A stretch of DNA of 64,000 bases, taken from NCBI GenBank assembly GCA_963930655.1, contig OZ005602.1, forward strand, positions 7,680,001 to 7,744,000, given 5' to 3'. A program made the translations under genes and the position numbers. The stretch is from Myrica gale (lineage: Eukaryota > Streptophyta > Magnoliopsida > Fagales > Myricaceae). Positions 55,857 through 64,000 of the stretch are shown piece by piece; positions within the stretch are counted from its first letter, which is position 1; each line of letters opens with the position of its first letter. The notes under the pieces are model-generated. The model made no database searches. It was given only the letters and a program-made list of their open reading frames with translations, and was not told where the DNA came from.

Positions 55857-58015
55857 CAAACAAGTCTCGATATCATCATATATGTGTGCTGTAAAAGTAG
55901 AACAAGTGTCATGCATGTTAATTCCCATCACTTTTGTTGTACCCGATTGTTAGTACACTCTTTTTGTGAAAAAATATGTGGACTTAGGCCCTGAGAAAAT
56001 TTGAGTAGGTTACTGTGAGGTACCAGATGAAACCCTAAAAAAATTTCAAAGAGAAAAGATGTGTGAAAAGGTCTATAATGACCAAATAGGCCATCAGGGG
56101 CAGTTTCGAGATTTCAGTATAAATCAGGGGTAAAAATGTCCTGACCTAAAATATGGGTCCATGACAATGTTAAACTATGTTTAGAGGTCTTAGGGTAAAA
56201 ATGTGGGCCCATGTCCATTTAATTTCGAGGCTCAAATCACAAGGCCTCATTAAGGGTCATAATCGGTCCATTAAGCAATAATTAATAAAATGAAATAGAA
56301 ATGAGTTTTAAGCTAGGAGGCCCAAATCTGACCATATTAGGGCACTCCATTATGAGGCCCGATAGGCCTGGCCACTTATGGATTAATAAAGGTTAATTAA
56401 ATTAAAATTCATTAAATAATTTATAGTTAACTAATTAAATAATACTAATAAATATTAATTAGTAATCAACTTGTATTGACTAAGCAGTTTAGTACGTAAT
56501 AATTATTAGTCTTAATCAAAGAAAGGACATTTGAATATTAGGACTAATTATAACATAAATAGTACGTAATTAGTATGTACTAATATTTATTTTCCTATTT
56601 AATTTTCTTTTTAAAATTCAAATGCATTCTTTTGTCATATCTTGACATTATAAAATGTGAAAGTGCATATGTGCATTTTATAACCGACTTATGTGAATTG
56701 TGAATCTTTTATGCTTATGATATGTCACATTGCATAATCATCTCATGGGGATGGGAAACACTGTTATGACCAGAAAGAACCTATACCCAGAGGTGGTCTT
56801 GAGATCTTGTGACGATACCGCTCACAATGGGATAGTGCAAACTACCACTAAGAGGATAGTGGTTGGTATCCCTTGACGATAAAACAATGCACGCCTAACT
56901 GGGTCCTGGTGCCGGGGCAGTCTCAAAGGAGAGGAGGGACGCATTACCCGGACTCTGGGGGTTAAACAAAGCGAAGAAAGCACGCCTTTACCGACCGGAA
57001 AAATGAAAGAATAAGAAAGTGAAATAACCGGGAAACAGATGCATTCACTCTGCATTGCATCGTTCATATCGCATTGATTGGTTTATTATGGATATTTCTC
57101 TATGATTGATTATTCTCTATTTCTGTCACTTTTGTTTTACATTGTTGCATGTCATCTTCCCCACTCTCCCCTTACTGAGTCAGTAGGACTCACCCCTTTT
57201 ATTTTCTTGTTACTAGTGGAAAAATTATGTATTTACATTTTCAAAATTTTCTCTTATTCTATTTCGTCCTTAAGTTACATTTAATTTTATCCTCTTAACT
57301 TTCACCTCTTTATAATTGTTCTTGATTTTATTATAATTCCATTTCCTCAATTAATTCATTTTATTTTCCTTGTTCCCTTCAGAACTTTTAACTTCTAGAA
57401 TTATTTGAATGTCGCAGTTTCATTTATTTCTTGAAAATATTACTTTCCCTTCCTTACTATATTTCTAAATTTCAAAACAAATTGCAATTAAACATTTCCG
57501 CTAAGCTTTTTCTAAGTCAATCACCAGGACTTTATAGGATCAATTCGTGTTGTAATCCTCGTTTGTGTGCATACCATCACTATAGGTGAACCTAGGGGGT
57601 AAGTACTGGCACAGGGCGTGACATCATATCTCTGTCAAGCACAAGTAGCACACATCTGAGATAAATCCCACCAAGTAATAAACAATCTTACATAATAGCA
57701 TGTCAACAAAAAACAATACCTATTTAAGACCCATTTCTTGTGGCAAAAAGCAAGTCCCTTTAGCGTCATTTGAAGGTAGGATTTTATGTCAGCCGGTGAA
57801 AGAAATATATTCCGGTCACAAATAACAGCTTCAAGATTTGTCTCCAAGAACTCAAAAACAAGGTGCAAGTTACCCTTATGAGGGAACAAATCAATCAACT
57901 CAAATATATTCGGATCTTTAAGCTCTTTAAGAAGTTTGATTTCTCTCATCGCAATAAAATTTACCCCTCCCTTTTGCTTTCCAAGCCAAATTTTCATTGC
58001 AACTATCTGTCCTGT

Positions 58016-59458
58016 CTGCACACATATAGTTAAACAAAGCAGTGATCCGATTATTCATCATACGTCTCAAGGAAAAAGCTTTCCTATGTGTTCTATAAAA
58101 AACTACCCAGAGGCATGCGCGTTCTGCAAGACGGAGTGCGTACATTATGCAAGATGAAGGAAGTTGTTCTGCAAGAGAGCTACAGGGAAGATGGAGAAAA
58201 ACAGGGGGACATGGAAGTGTGTTCTTGAAGCCAAAGGAATGTTCGAAAAAAATCTAATTTTAAGCCAAAGGTGAGCCAACCTCAAAAGTGGGTTGTTAGA
58301 AAAATGAGCAAAGGCTGAACAAAAGCCGATCTATTTCCTTCGATTCTCATTAATTCACGTGTCAAAGTTCAGACCGTTAGATCCACTTCTTAAGATCTGA
58401 ACCGCGTATTTGAAGTTCTTTGAATTAATGTTCTTTGGACCGAATCTTTTCCCCATTGTGACATCTGGGTATCAACTGCAATGGCATTTTTCGAAGGATT
58501 CTAATTCTATTCAGGTAGCAAGTTTCCAGATATGTGCAGATAGAAGGTGTGGATGAGTTGCAATAAATCCAACACTTTGGAAGGCGCCACGTCAAGTAAT
58601 GAAAGCACGTGCACTTGGCTCAGCTCGACTCCTCAATCTTCTGGCTTTAGCGCTTTAACTTAGTAGTACCGGTCATACCTATAAAATTAAGAGAGCAAAG
58701 ATGTCCGACCGGTACGACAAAAAAAGAGGCGCCTTTTCATCTCCCCCAAAACTATCAAATTAAAATAATTCCCACATCTTTGTCCTGTCTCTCAAAACAC
58801 GAATCTCTCTCCCAAAATTACCCAAACCTCTCCCAAATCCCAGGAATCTCTCTCCTAATTTTAGGTTACACCTCTTCCTAGGGGTCAGACCTCTTTGCTC
58901 AGAAGGTTGAGACACTTGAGGAACTTTGTTGGGTTTTTCACGGTAATTAATTCTTTTTTCTTTGGGTATTCAAGGTTTTTGTTTATGTTGTGTAAAGGAA
59001 TTTTTGTGACTCTTTAGTGTAATGAAATGTCAGTACCACTTGTATTTGGGCTTGAATTTTTTCATAGGTTTGGTTCTGCGACTCTTTAGTGTAATTTTAG
59101 TATTTTTTTCTCTTCCATTTAGGACATTATTATTTTGTTCTAATGTTTCCATATATGTGACCATGTCATCCATGTTCATTTGTTGTCACATTCTTGTTCT
59201 ATTGAACCCTGTTTAGATGTGGAAGTATGCGAGTAGGAAAATGCTAACAAGAATGAGTTGTTTGATTTGTTTATTTACTAGTGTTTCAAATAAAGAGATA
59301 AAATTATTTAAACTTGTGTTTTATATTTCAAATTCAAAATATTCTCTTTAAATTCGAATTATTTTCTTTAAAGTTGAAAATTGGAGTTTATCTCTTTTTG
59401 GATGGTTATCAATTGTTGAAGGGAGAGTGTTGGGTCAGAAGAGGTTGAGATGCACATC
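58016..59458. other. no gene recognised; leader-like sequence
   Basis: Upstream of the CDKD exon on its strand, without an identifiable first exon. The plus strand at 58730-58900 is CT-rich with repeated AATCTCTCTCC, like a plant 5' leader, followed by AT-rich sequence that could be an intron, but no start exon follows. ORFs at 59022-59216 and similar show no known motif. Confidence 0.35.
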
Positions 59459-60000
59459 TGCAGTCGTGATACATCCCATAACTGTGCGATGGCTAATAAA
59501 TATGTTGTCACCACCACAAATGAGCTTCATCATTATAGTTGCAAGTACTTCAACTACAATGGTATAATTTGCAGCCACATGATGTTGGCCTTGAAATAGA
59601 GGAGGCAATGTTTTTTTATCCCAGAAGAGTACATTTTATTACGCTGTACAAGGAATGCTAGGATGACATCCAATTTGATTCTCGTATCAAACTCACACTC
59701 GGATCCAAGTATGGAAAGAGCAATTAACCGCATAAGAGTCATGAATTTGTACGCCTCCACTATATCGAAGTATGAGGATGCACTGGAAGCATAATATATA
59801 TTCTACCGTTATCACTCTAATATGACTTACGAATTGGCTCGGCTAACAATTATCAGAAAGGTAGGCGTGGCAGCTAAAGCTTCAATACCATATGAAGCTC
59901 TTGGTGTAGCTGCAAAGGGGTTCAAGGTACGAGAACTGAAGCACCGAGGAAACAAGCGTTTAAAGAGCGCAATTGAACAAAGAAAACAGTTGTGAGGCGG
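59459..60000 (+). pseudogene. FAR1/MULE-type protein C-terminal fragment
   Basis: Plus-strand reading: CKYFNYNGIICSHMMLALK (a SWIM-like zinc finger, CxC..CxH, with the first Cys changed), a stop, then FFIPEEYILLRCTRNARMTS, ERAINRIRVMNLYASTISKY and, after another stop, VAAKGFKVRELKHRGNKRLK. This is the order at the C-terminus of FAR1/FHY3-related proteins and their Mutator-like transposase relatives. The WRKY-like DNA-binding domain and DDE core are absent upstream. Two stops confirm decay. Whether it came from a MULE or a FAR1-related host gene cannot be told. Confidence 0.7.
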
Positions 60001-60359
60001 TCGTAGGGGTGGCACCAGGTCATTGTCCCAACCGATTGCTCGTCACTTGCAGTTGACGGATGAGCTAGAGGTACAGTCTTACAACATTATCCATTTTACT
60101 TTATATGGTCATTTCATTTCCATACTTATTTTTTATTCTTTACAGGAGCCGAGTGACAACAAGGAACAATCACAATGTGGGCGGTATAAGAGCCTTGAAT
60201 ACCTCTAGCAAAGGTCATATACATCTATACTTATTTTGTTTGATTTTGTTGCGACAATTTATTTTGATGTCAATTTTCTTCATTGGTTAAGTTAGACTCC
60301 CTCTTGACTTGCAGAGTGGTTAATATTTCTGGAAGATCATCTTGAGTGGTGTATTAGGA

Positions 60360-60560
60360 TATTTCGCCGGGGGATTCAATGAAATGGGGGAGGACTAAGG
60401 AGGGGTTTAAAGTTTAAACAAAACGTTCCGTTTTTTTTTTAAAGGGAGGAGAAGAAGAATCGGGATACTTCTTGTGGCCGGGGTTTGCAACGTGCCAAGA
60501 AAAAAGAGGGAGGGGGTTACACCAGGGTACCGGACACCGGGTCTTTTTTTAAAAAAAAAT
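60360..60560 (-). mobile_element. hAT subterminal repeat fragment, inverted
   Basis: Reversed, it contains GACCCGGTGTCCGGTACC, AAGAAGTATCCCGATTCTTC and AAAACGGAACGTTTTGTTT, matching the hAT-associated repeat at about 220-560, including its palindrome. No transposase sequence adjoins it. Confidence 0.6.
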
Positions 60561-61089
60561 TATACTGGTCAAATATTCGGGATAGACATAGCAATCACCT
60601 ATTGGTGATTTTATGTGTTGACTTTTTATTCTGCAATTCTTAATGTATGCTGCTGCCCATGCATCTTGTATTGAGTGGATTTAGAACTTCTCTATGTATC
60701 AGCTTCTTATTTGGATAAATAATGAAAAAAAATAGTTGATCGCTGTTTTTCTATTTTCTGGTTTAGTTATTTACAAATAATTCTTCAGTTTGTCCTCTCA
60801 TGTAGAATAAACTCTGTACGGATATCATTGCAACCTTTGGTCTATGCGGGTTGAGTCCAATGTGCTGGCAACTGTATCATAGTTTGACCAGTCCAAACTT
60901 AGTCTATAGATGTAATTTCTCAAACCTCTAGAAATCGACACCTCTCAAATCAACGAAACTCAACAAAATACTTGTTTAATGCCTTTCTACATGACCGAGG
61001 CAGTGTAAATTATATCGTTTCTGTTTCCATCAGCGAGTGGCACAGCATCCTTGTACTAACGTATTCTTCTGCTGATTTTTGGTTTTCAG

Positions 61090-61193
61090 TGTAACATTCA
61101 TTCTTCAGTGGGCCACATATGGTCAGAAACCAACATGCCCTCAGTGTAAGAATCCTTTCGCATCTCTTAATGTCCATCGTTCACTTGATATCC
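61090..61193 (+). pseudogene. RING-finger gene exon fragment
   Basis: After a GGTTTTCAG acceptor the frame gives TFILQWATYGQKPTCPQCKN then PFASLNVHRSLD. This resembles the second half of a plant RING finger (CILxW...CPxCK.PF..L.VHRSLD). The Cys before IL is Phe, and the first half with its zinc ligands is missing upstream. It lies 220 bp before the MADS exons on the same strand but belongs to another gene family. It is an orphan fragment. Confidence 0.6.
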
Positions 61194-61411
61194 GTACAAA
61201 ATCACACCCTTCGCACCGAATCCAATCCCTCATTAATGTACGTCCAGATCTCTTTTCCAGTGTCTATCATTTTGAGAAATAGTTTTTGCGCACTCGAAAA
61301 TCATTTGGAATCCTTAACTTGGAGAGAGATCTCATTATGCATTCTTCTTGATTATTCTTATTCTCCACTCTATCAACTTGCAAAAGCATAATCTCTTCTA
61401 TATTGCTGCAG

Positions 61412-62332
61412 CATGGAGCAAATGATAAGTAGGTATCAAATTGCAACAGGGACTCGTCCAGAAAACAAAGACCAGCCGGTACAGTCCACCTATTATGCAT
61501 GTACTGTGTACAGTACTTAGATGTAAAATATGACAATACAAGGTTGAGTTTAACGCTTGTCTTAATTTCCTGTTTGCAGGAACATATGCATGGTGAGTTG
61601 AGAAGGATACAAACAAAAACCCTGAATCTTCAATTGAGTTTGCAACGCTACACTGGTGAGGACTTGAGTTCTGTAAAATTTGAGAATTTAGAAGGACTTG
61701 AGCAGACAAGGTTCGAGTTAGGAAGCTAGTGGCCTTTTACACTATCAAATATTCTTTCTTTCCAATCCTTCCACTTGTGCTTTAGAATTTTCTGTAATTG
61801 TCAGCCTCCATTTCTTGGCTGCATGTGTCACAAACCATTAGTTGTAAGTTTTGGAAAGGGTAGCTGGCTAAAATTAATTTTGGTTTGTGTATGATCCGGT
61901 ATTTTTACACAGTTGAGCTCTTAGAATAGCAGATGGATAATCTTCGAAGGAAGGTAGATACGCTGTAATCTTTTCAACCATCACAAATACGTATATATCA
62001 CATTCGATCTCTTTAATTTTATATCAATTAATTAAGCAGTACTGATTCTCCTAATTATTGTTGTCCTCGTTTTGGAGAAACTGTTGCAAGATGAAAATGA
62101 ACAAATATACCATCTGGTGAGTTGAACAAAGGGTCAAATGAGCTTTTAGAAAGTTCATGTATACCACGTCTGAGTAGCATCTCAGTAGCCTTGGGACATC
62201 TAACATTGGTGAGTATATCGTTTGTATGGCACAATTAATTATAGAACAAGGCGAATCAGGCAGCACTGGAGCATCAACAAGCTGTGGCTTTGGTACCAAA
62301 GACCGAGGAACACAGACATGTTCTGGAACAAT
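61412..62332 (+). pseudogene. B-sister-type MADS-box gene, partial, cut by CACTA-B
   Basis: Plus-strand exons: 61412-61478 (67 bp, MEQMISRYQIATGTRPENKD); 61580-61726, K-box (EHMHGELRRIQTKTLNLQLS, LQRYTGEDLSSVKFENLEGL), with the QLEFSVN-type segment deleted; about 61930-61953 (QMDNLRRK); 62075-62116 (42 bp, EKLLQDENEQIYHL; acceptor AG lost); 62245-62332 (QAALEHQQAVALVPKTEEHR, then HVLEQ). The fit is B-sister (TT16/AGL32-like), regulators of ovule and seed-coat development. The MADS DNA-binding exon is not found upstream. The last exon ends exactly where a CACTA terminus starts. Introns are kept, so it is not a retrocopy. Confidence 0.75.
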
Positions 62333-62880
62333 CACTACAAAAAAAAATGGTCTTTAGCAGCGGTCGAAAACAGTTGCTATATCTTTAGCAGCAGTTTTTT
62401 AGCAGTGGTCGCGGTCCGTCGCAGTAGATCTATAGCGGCGATTTGCACGACCGTTAGTGAAGACCGCAGGTCTATAGCGGCGGTCAGTTAGCAACCGCGG
62501 CTAAAGGTCTGTGCCAGTTTTTTTTTGTATGCGCCAGCGTTTTTAAAACACCACTAATTTTTTCTTATATTTTCCTAATCAGTAACAAATTTATTTTAAT
62601 AATTATAATTCAATAGATGTAAAAACTTAAAGAACAAGGATAATAAAACAAGAATCTCTTCATCATTGATTAATAATATTTTACAACAAACACAAGAATC
62701 TCTACAAGTAATCTAAAAAGTAACAAATTTCTAATATAAAATAACAATAAGCAAGAACCGACTAAAATATTCAAATACAACACAATAAGCAAGGACTAAT
62801 TAAAATCTTCCTCCTTTGACACATCAACATCCTCTATTTTGAATTTCTGGAATAGAAAATAAATATCACATGAGAAATAG
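62333..62880 (-). mobile_element. CACTA-B terminus and transposase last exon
   Basis: Starts CACTACAAAAAAAAATGG at 62333, a CACTA terminus. TAGCAGCGGTC / CTATAGCGGCG subterminal repeats follow to about 62520. A minus-strand exon at 62846-62796 (acceptor TTCCAG) encodes KFKIEDVDVSKEEDFN and a stop, parallel to the exon at 1973-2082. No second terminus was found before the UBP27-like exons, so the right part is truncated. It is inserted in a MADS exon. Confidence 0.7.
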
Positions 62881-63339
62881 AAATAAACAAAAAATTTATG
62901 TAAACAAAATATCTACTTGTATATAACTCTAGATAAAACGGGTCAAAAAATTTCCCCCGGGCCCCATCAAGACAGGCTTGTCCGTGACCACTTCGGCTTG
63001 GGCTCCGGTACGATGCATGGAGTACGCCTCACAAAAAAATCTCATTTTAAACTGTAAAACACTTTTCATTGAAATCGAGTTAGTTAGATTTTTGATGAAC
63101 CCCAACACGTACAACCTATCCCATGACTAAATTCAAACCAGATCACTGGACATCAAGAGAAGAGACCCACCAAATATATTGGTAAATATCTGATTTCTTA
63201 GATGAGCATGCACATGGGTCATAACAAAAGAAGCACCTCTGTTATGGGGGGGGGGGGGAATGGCCACGAGAACAAAAAAGCAAGTGATGGGCTTAAACAA
63301 ACAGAATGTATTAAATAACAAAATGTTAACTGAACATAC
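62881..63339. other. unassigned stretch between CACTA-B and UBP27-like exons
   Basis: No recognised domain. A minus-strand ORF at 62929-63114 (AQAEVVTDKPVLMGPGGNF) could be CACTA-B coding sequence, but no diagnostic motif is visible. A run of 13 G lies near 63246-63258. The next UBP27 exon expected here on the minus strand was not found. Confidence 0.35.
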
Positions 63340-63915
63340 AATGGAGGCACCATTGGCAAACAGGGGCGACAGAGGCAAGCTATGAAAAGATTCAAAACTC
63401 AGTGAAATCTGCAAGATTAACAAAACAAAAATAAAAATTGAAAAATAGGCAAATCAAGGGAGATAAGGAGGAGAAAGGGGGTGTGCAGGAGATTATAATT
63501 ATAGCCTCTATTGTTTATGTGAAAATTTCTATTTCATGAAGCAAAGTGATCAGCAGAGTTATATCATTTGCAACCAATCACATTTTTCCTTTTGCATGCA
63601 AAATTTAGCCAGAAATGAAAATCCAATAAACCTTTGACAATAAGCATTTCATTAAGACTTGTTCTTAATTAAAGCCACATGAACCTGAGATGAACAGCTT
63701 TGACAAGTTAATATGCTACCAAGAATGCCATCAAATGGTCCAAGGAAGTGCTCCTTCCATCTTTCCTGCTCAGACCAATCTTCCCTCATCCTTGGGATGA
63801 GAATCCTACAACTAGACGCAGAAACATCAACTAAAGAACATTGATTTGGAAGATAACACTCTGATAACTCCTCTCTTAAACAGGACAAAAGATGAAGAAA
63901 AGCTTCTGCTGCATC
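63340..63915 (-). CDS. UBP27: UBP27-like ubiquitin-specific protease, two internal exons (partial)
   Basis: Minus-strand gene entering from the right edge. Exon 63915-63685 (acceptor CCTGTAG, donor CAG|GTTCATG, 77 codons) reads DAAEAFLHLLSCLREELSEC, then WSEQERWKEHFLGPFDGILG and SILTCQSCSSQ. Exon 63408-63340 (acceptor CTTGCAG, donor ATT|GTATGT, 23 codons) reads ISLSFESFHSLPLSPLFANG. Both are in phase 0. They fit the plant UBP27 family (C19 peptidases removing ubiquitin; Arabidopsis UBP27 is mitochondrial outer-membrane associated). The Cys box would lie beyond the window and the His box to the left, where it is missing. The gene is probably truncated at its 3' end, although both exons are open. 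Confidence 0.8.
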
Positions 63916-64000
63916 CTACAGGGACATCGAAATAAAAAATTAGAGACAAGATCAAAATGTGCTCATGCTGTTAAAGCAATCGAAAGGCAACATTGTACCT

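Larger units (their letters stand above)
49212..57623 (+). mobile_element. G2 solo LTR containing a Sire-B element
   Basis: Starts TGTAACGCC and ends GGCACAGGGCGTGACA, with perfect TCATA duplications at 49207-49211 and 57624-57628. Subtracting the nested Sire-B copy and its duplication (4805 bp) leaves about 3.6 kb. It matches the LTR at 4215-7431 in reverse. No internal domains are present. It inserted into the first bases of a CDKD exon, so the insertion is exonic. The 169-aa ORF at 49556-50065 is probably LTR noise. Confidence 0.92.
49117..58015 (-). pseudogene. CDKD: CDK-activating kinase (CDKD-like) fragment split by LTR
   Basis: Minus strand. Exon 58015-57720 (acceptor TGTGCAG, donor AG|GTATTG) encodes [57 protein letters not shown] and [20 protein letters not shown]. 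The next exon starts at 57631, is interrupted at 57624 by the G2 solo LTR, and resumes at 49206 with MKPNNLLIGS and IFGSPDHKFTHQ, ending at 49117. Beta-3 Lys and alpha-C Glu remain. The catalytic HRD is NRD, and a deletion removes the DFG region and shifts frame. First and later exons are absent. CDKDs phosphorylate CDKs and RNA polymerase II; this copy cannot. Confidence 0.85.

Noticed and set aside
1..64000. tRNA, rRNA or organelle-derived insertions
   Set aside because: No cloverleaf with conserved A/B boxes, rRNA block or plastid/mitochondrial gene was recognised on reading both strands; a computational scan was not possible.

Overview
The window is nuclear DNA of a flowering plant, most likely a eudicot. 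The evidence is spliced fragments of plant gene families (a CDK-activating kinase of the CDKD type, a B-sister MADS-box gene, a UBP27-like deubiquitinase) and a plant-specific transposon complement: Sirevirus-type Ty1/copia, Tat-type Ty3/gypsy, chromovirus-like giant LTRs, CACTA, hAT, Mutator/FAR1 and Harbinger. It is heterochromatin-like accessory sequence. No gene is complete within it. I use private family names: G1 and G2 are giant-LTR Ty3/gypsy families, Sire-A and Sire-B are Ty1/copia families, and CACTA-A and CACTA-B are DNA transposons.

Layout. 1-2.25 kb: remains of a hAT element and of CACTA-B. 2.25-7.43 kb: a minus-strand G2 element (5' LTR, primer-binding site, broken gag) whose gag is split by a Sire-A solo LTR. 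7.43-20.73 kb: a CACTA-A element with TCCGGA-rich ends and a minus-strand transposon ORF. That ORF is split by a G1 solo LTR, which is itself split by a second, opposite G1 solo LTR. Both insertions have target-site duplications (TSDs). 20.73-24 kb: a LINE-type RNase H remnant and two inverted-repeat elements. 24-45 kb: a wrecked plus-strand Tat retrotransposon (PBS, gag, RNase H, second RNase H, integrase end) carrying a broken Sire-B copy with a G1 solo LTR inside it, a Sire-A element with one long intact gag ORF, and a truncated G1 element. 46.3-49 kb: a frameshifted Harbinger-type Myb/SANT gene. 49.1-58 kb: a CDKD pseudogene whose catalytic-loop exon is split by a G2 solo LTR containing a gag-only Sire-B element with both LTRs. 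59.4-64 kb: FAR1/MULE, RING and B-sister MADS fragments, a CACTA-B end lying exactly in a MADS exon, and two exons of a UBP27-like gene running off the right edge.

How it fits together. Insertion order can be read from nesting: target first, then LTR, then LTR or copia inside it. At least four long LTRs (G1 three times, G2 once) and one Sire-A LTR stand alone with TSDs, so LTR-LTR recombination has been frequent.

The strongest unexplained pattern is regulatory. Several unrelated elements carry arrays of short palindromes arranged as doublets at a fixed spacing: GTGTCGACAC at 21-22 bp in Sire-A, GGTCGACC at 20 bp in Sire-B, and GTCCGGAC at 21 bp in CACTA-A. The Sire arrays lie upstream of the LTR TATA boxes. 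One such array appears to have been captured by a G1 LTR.
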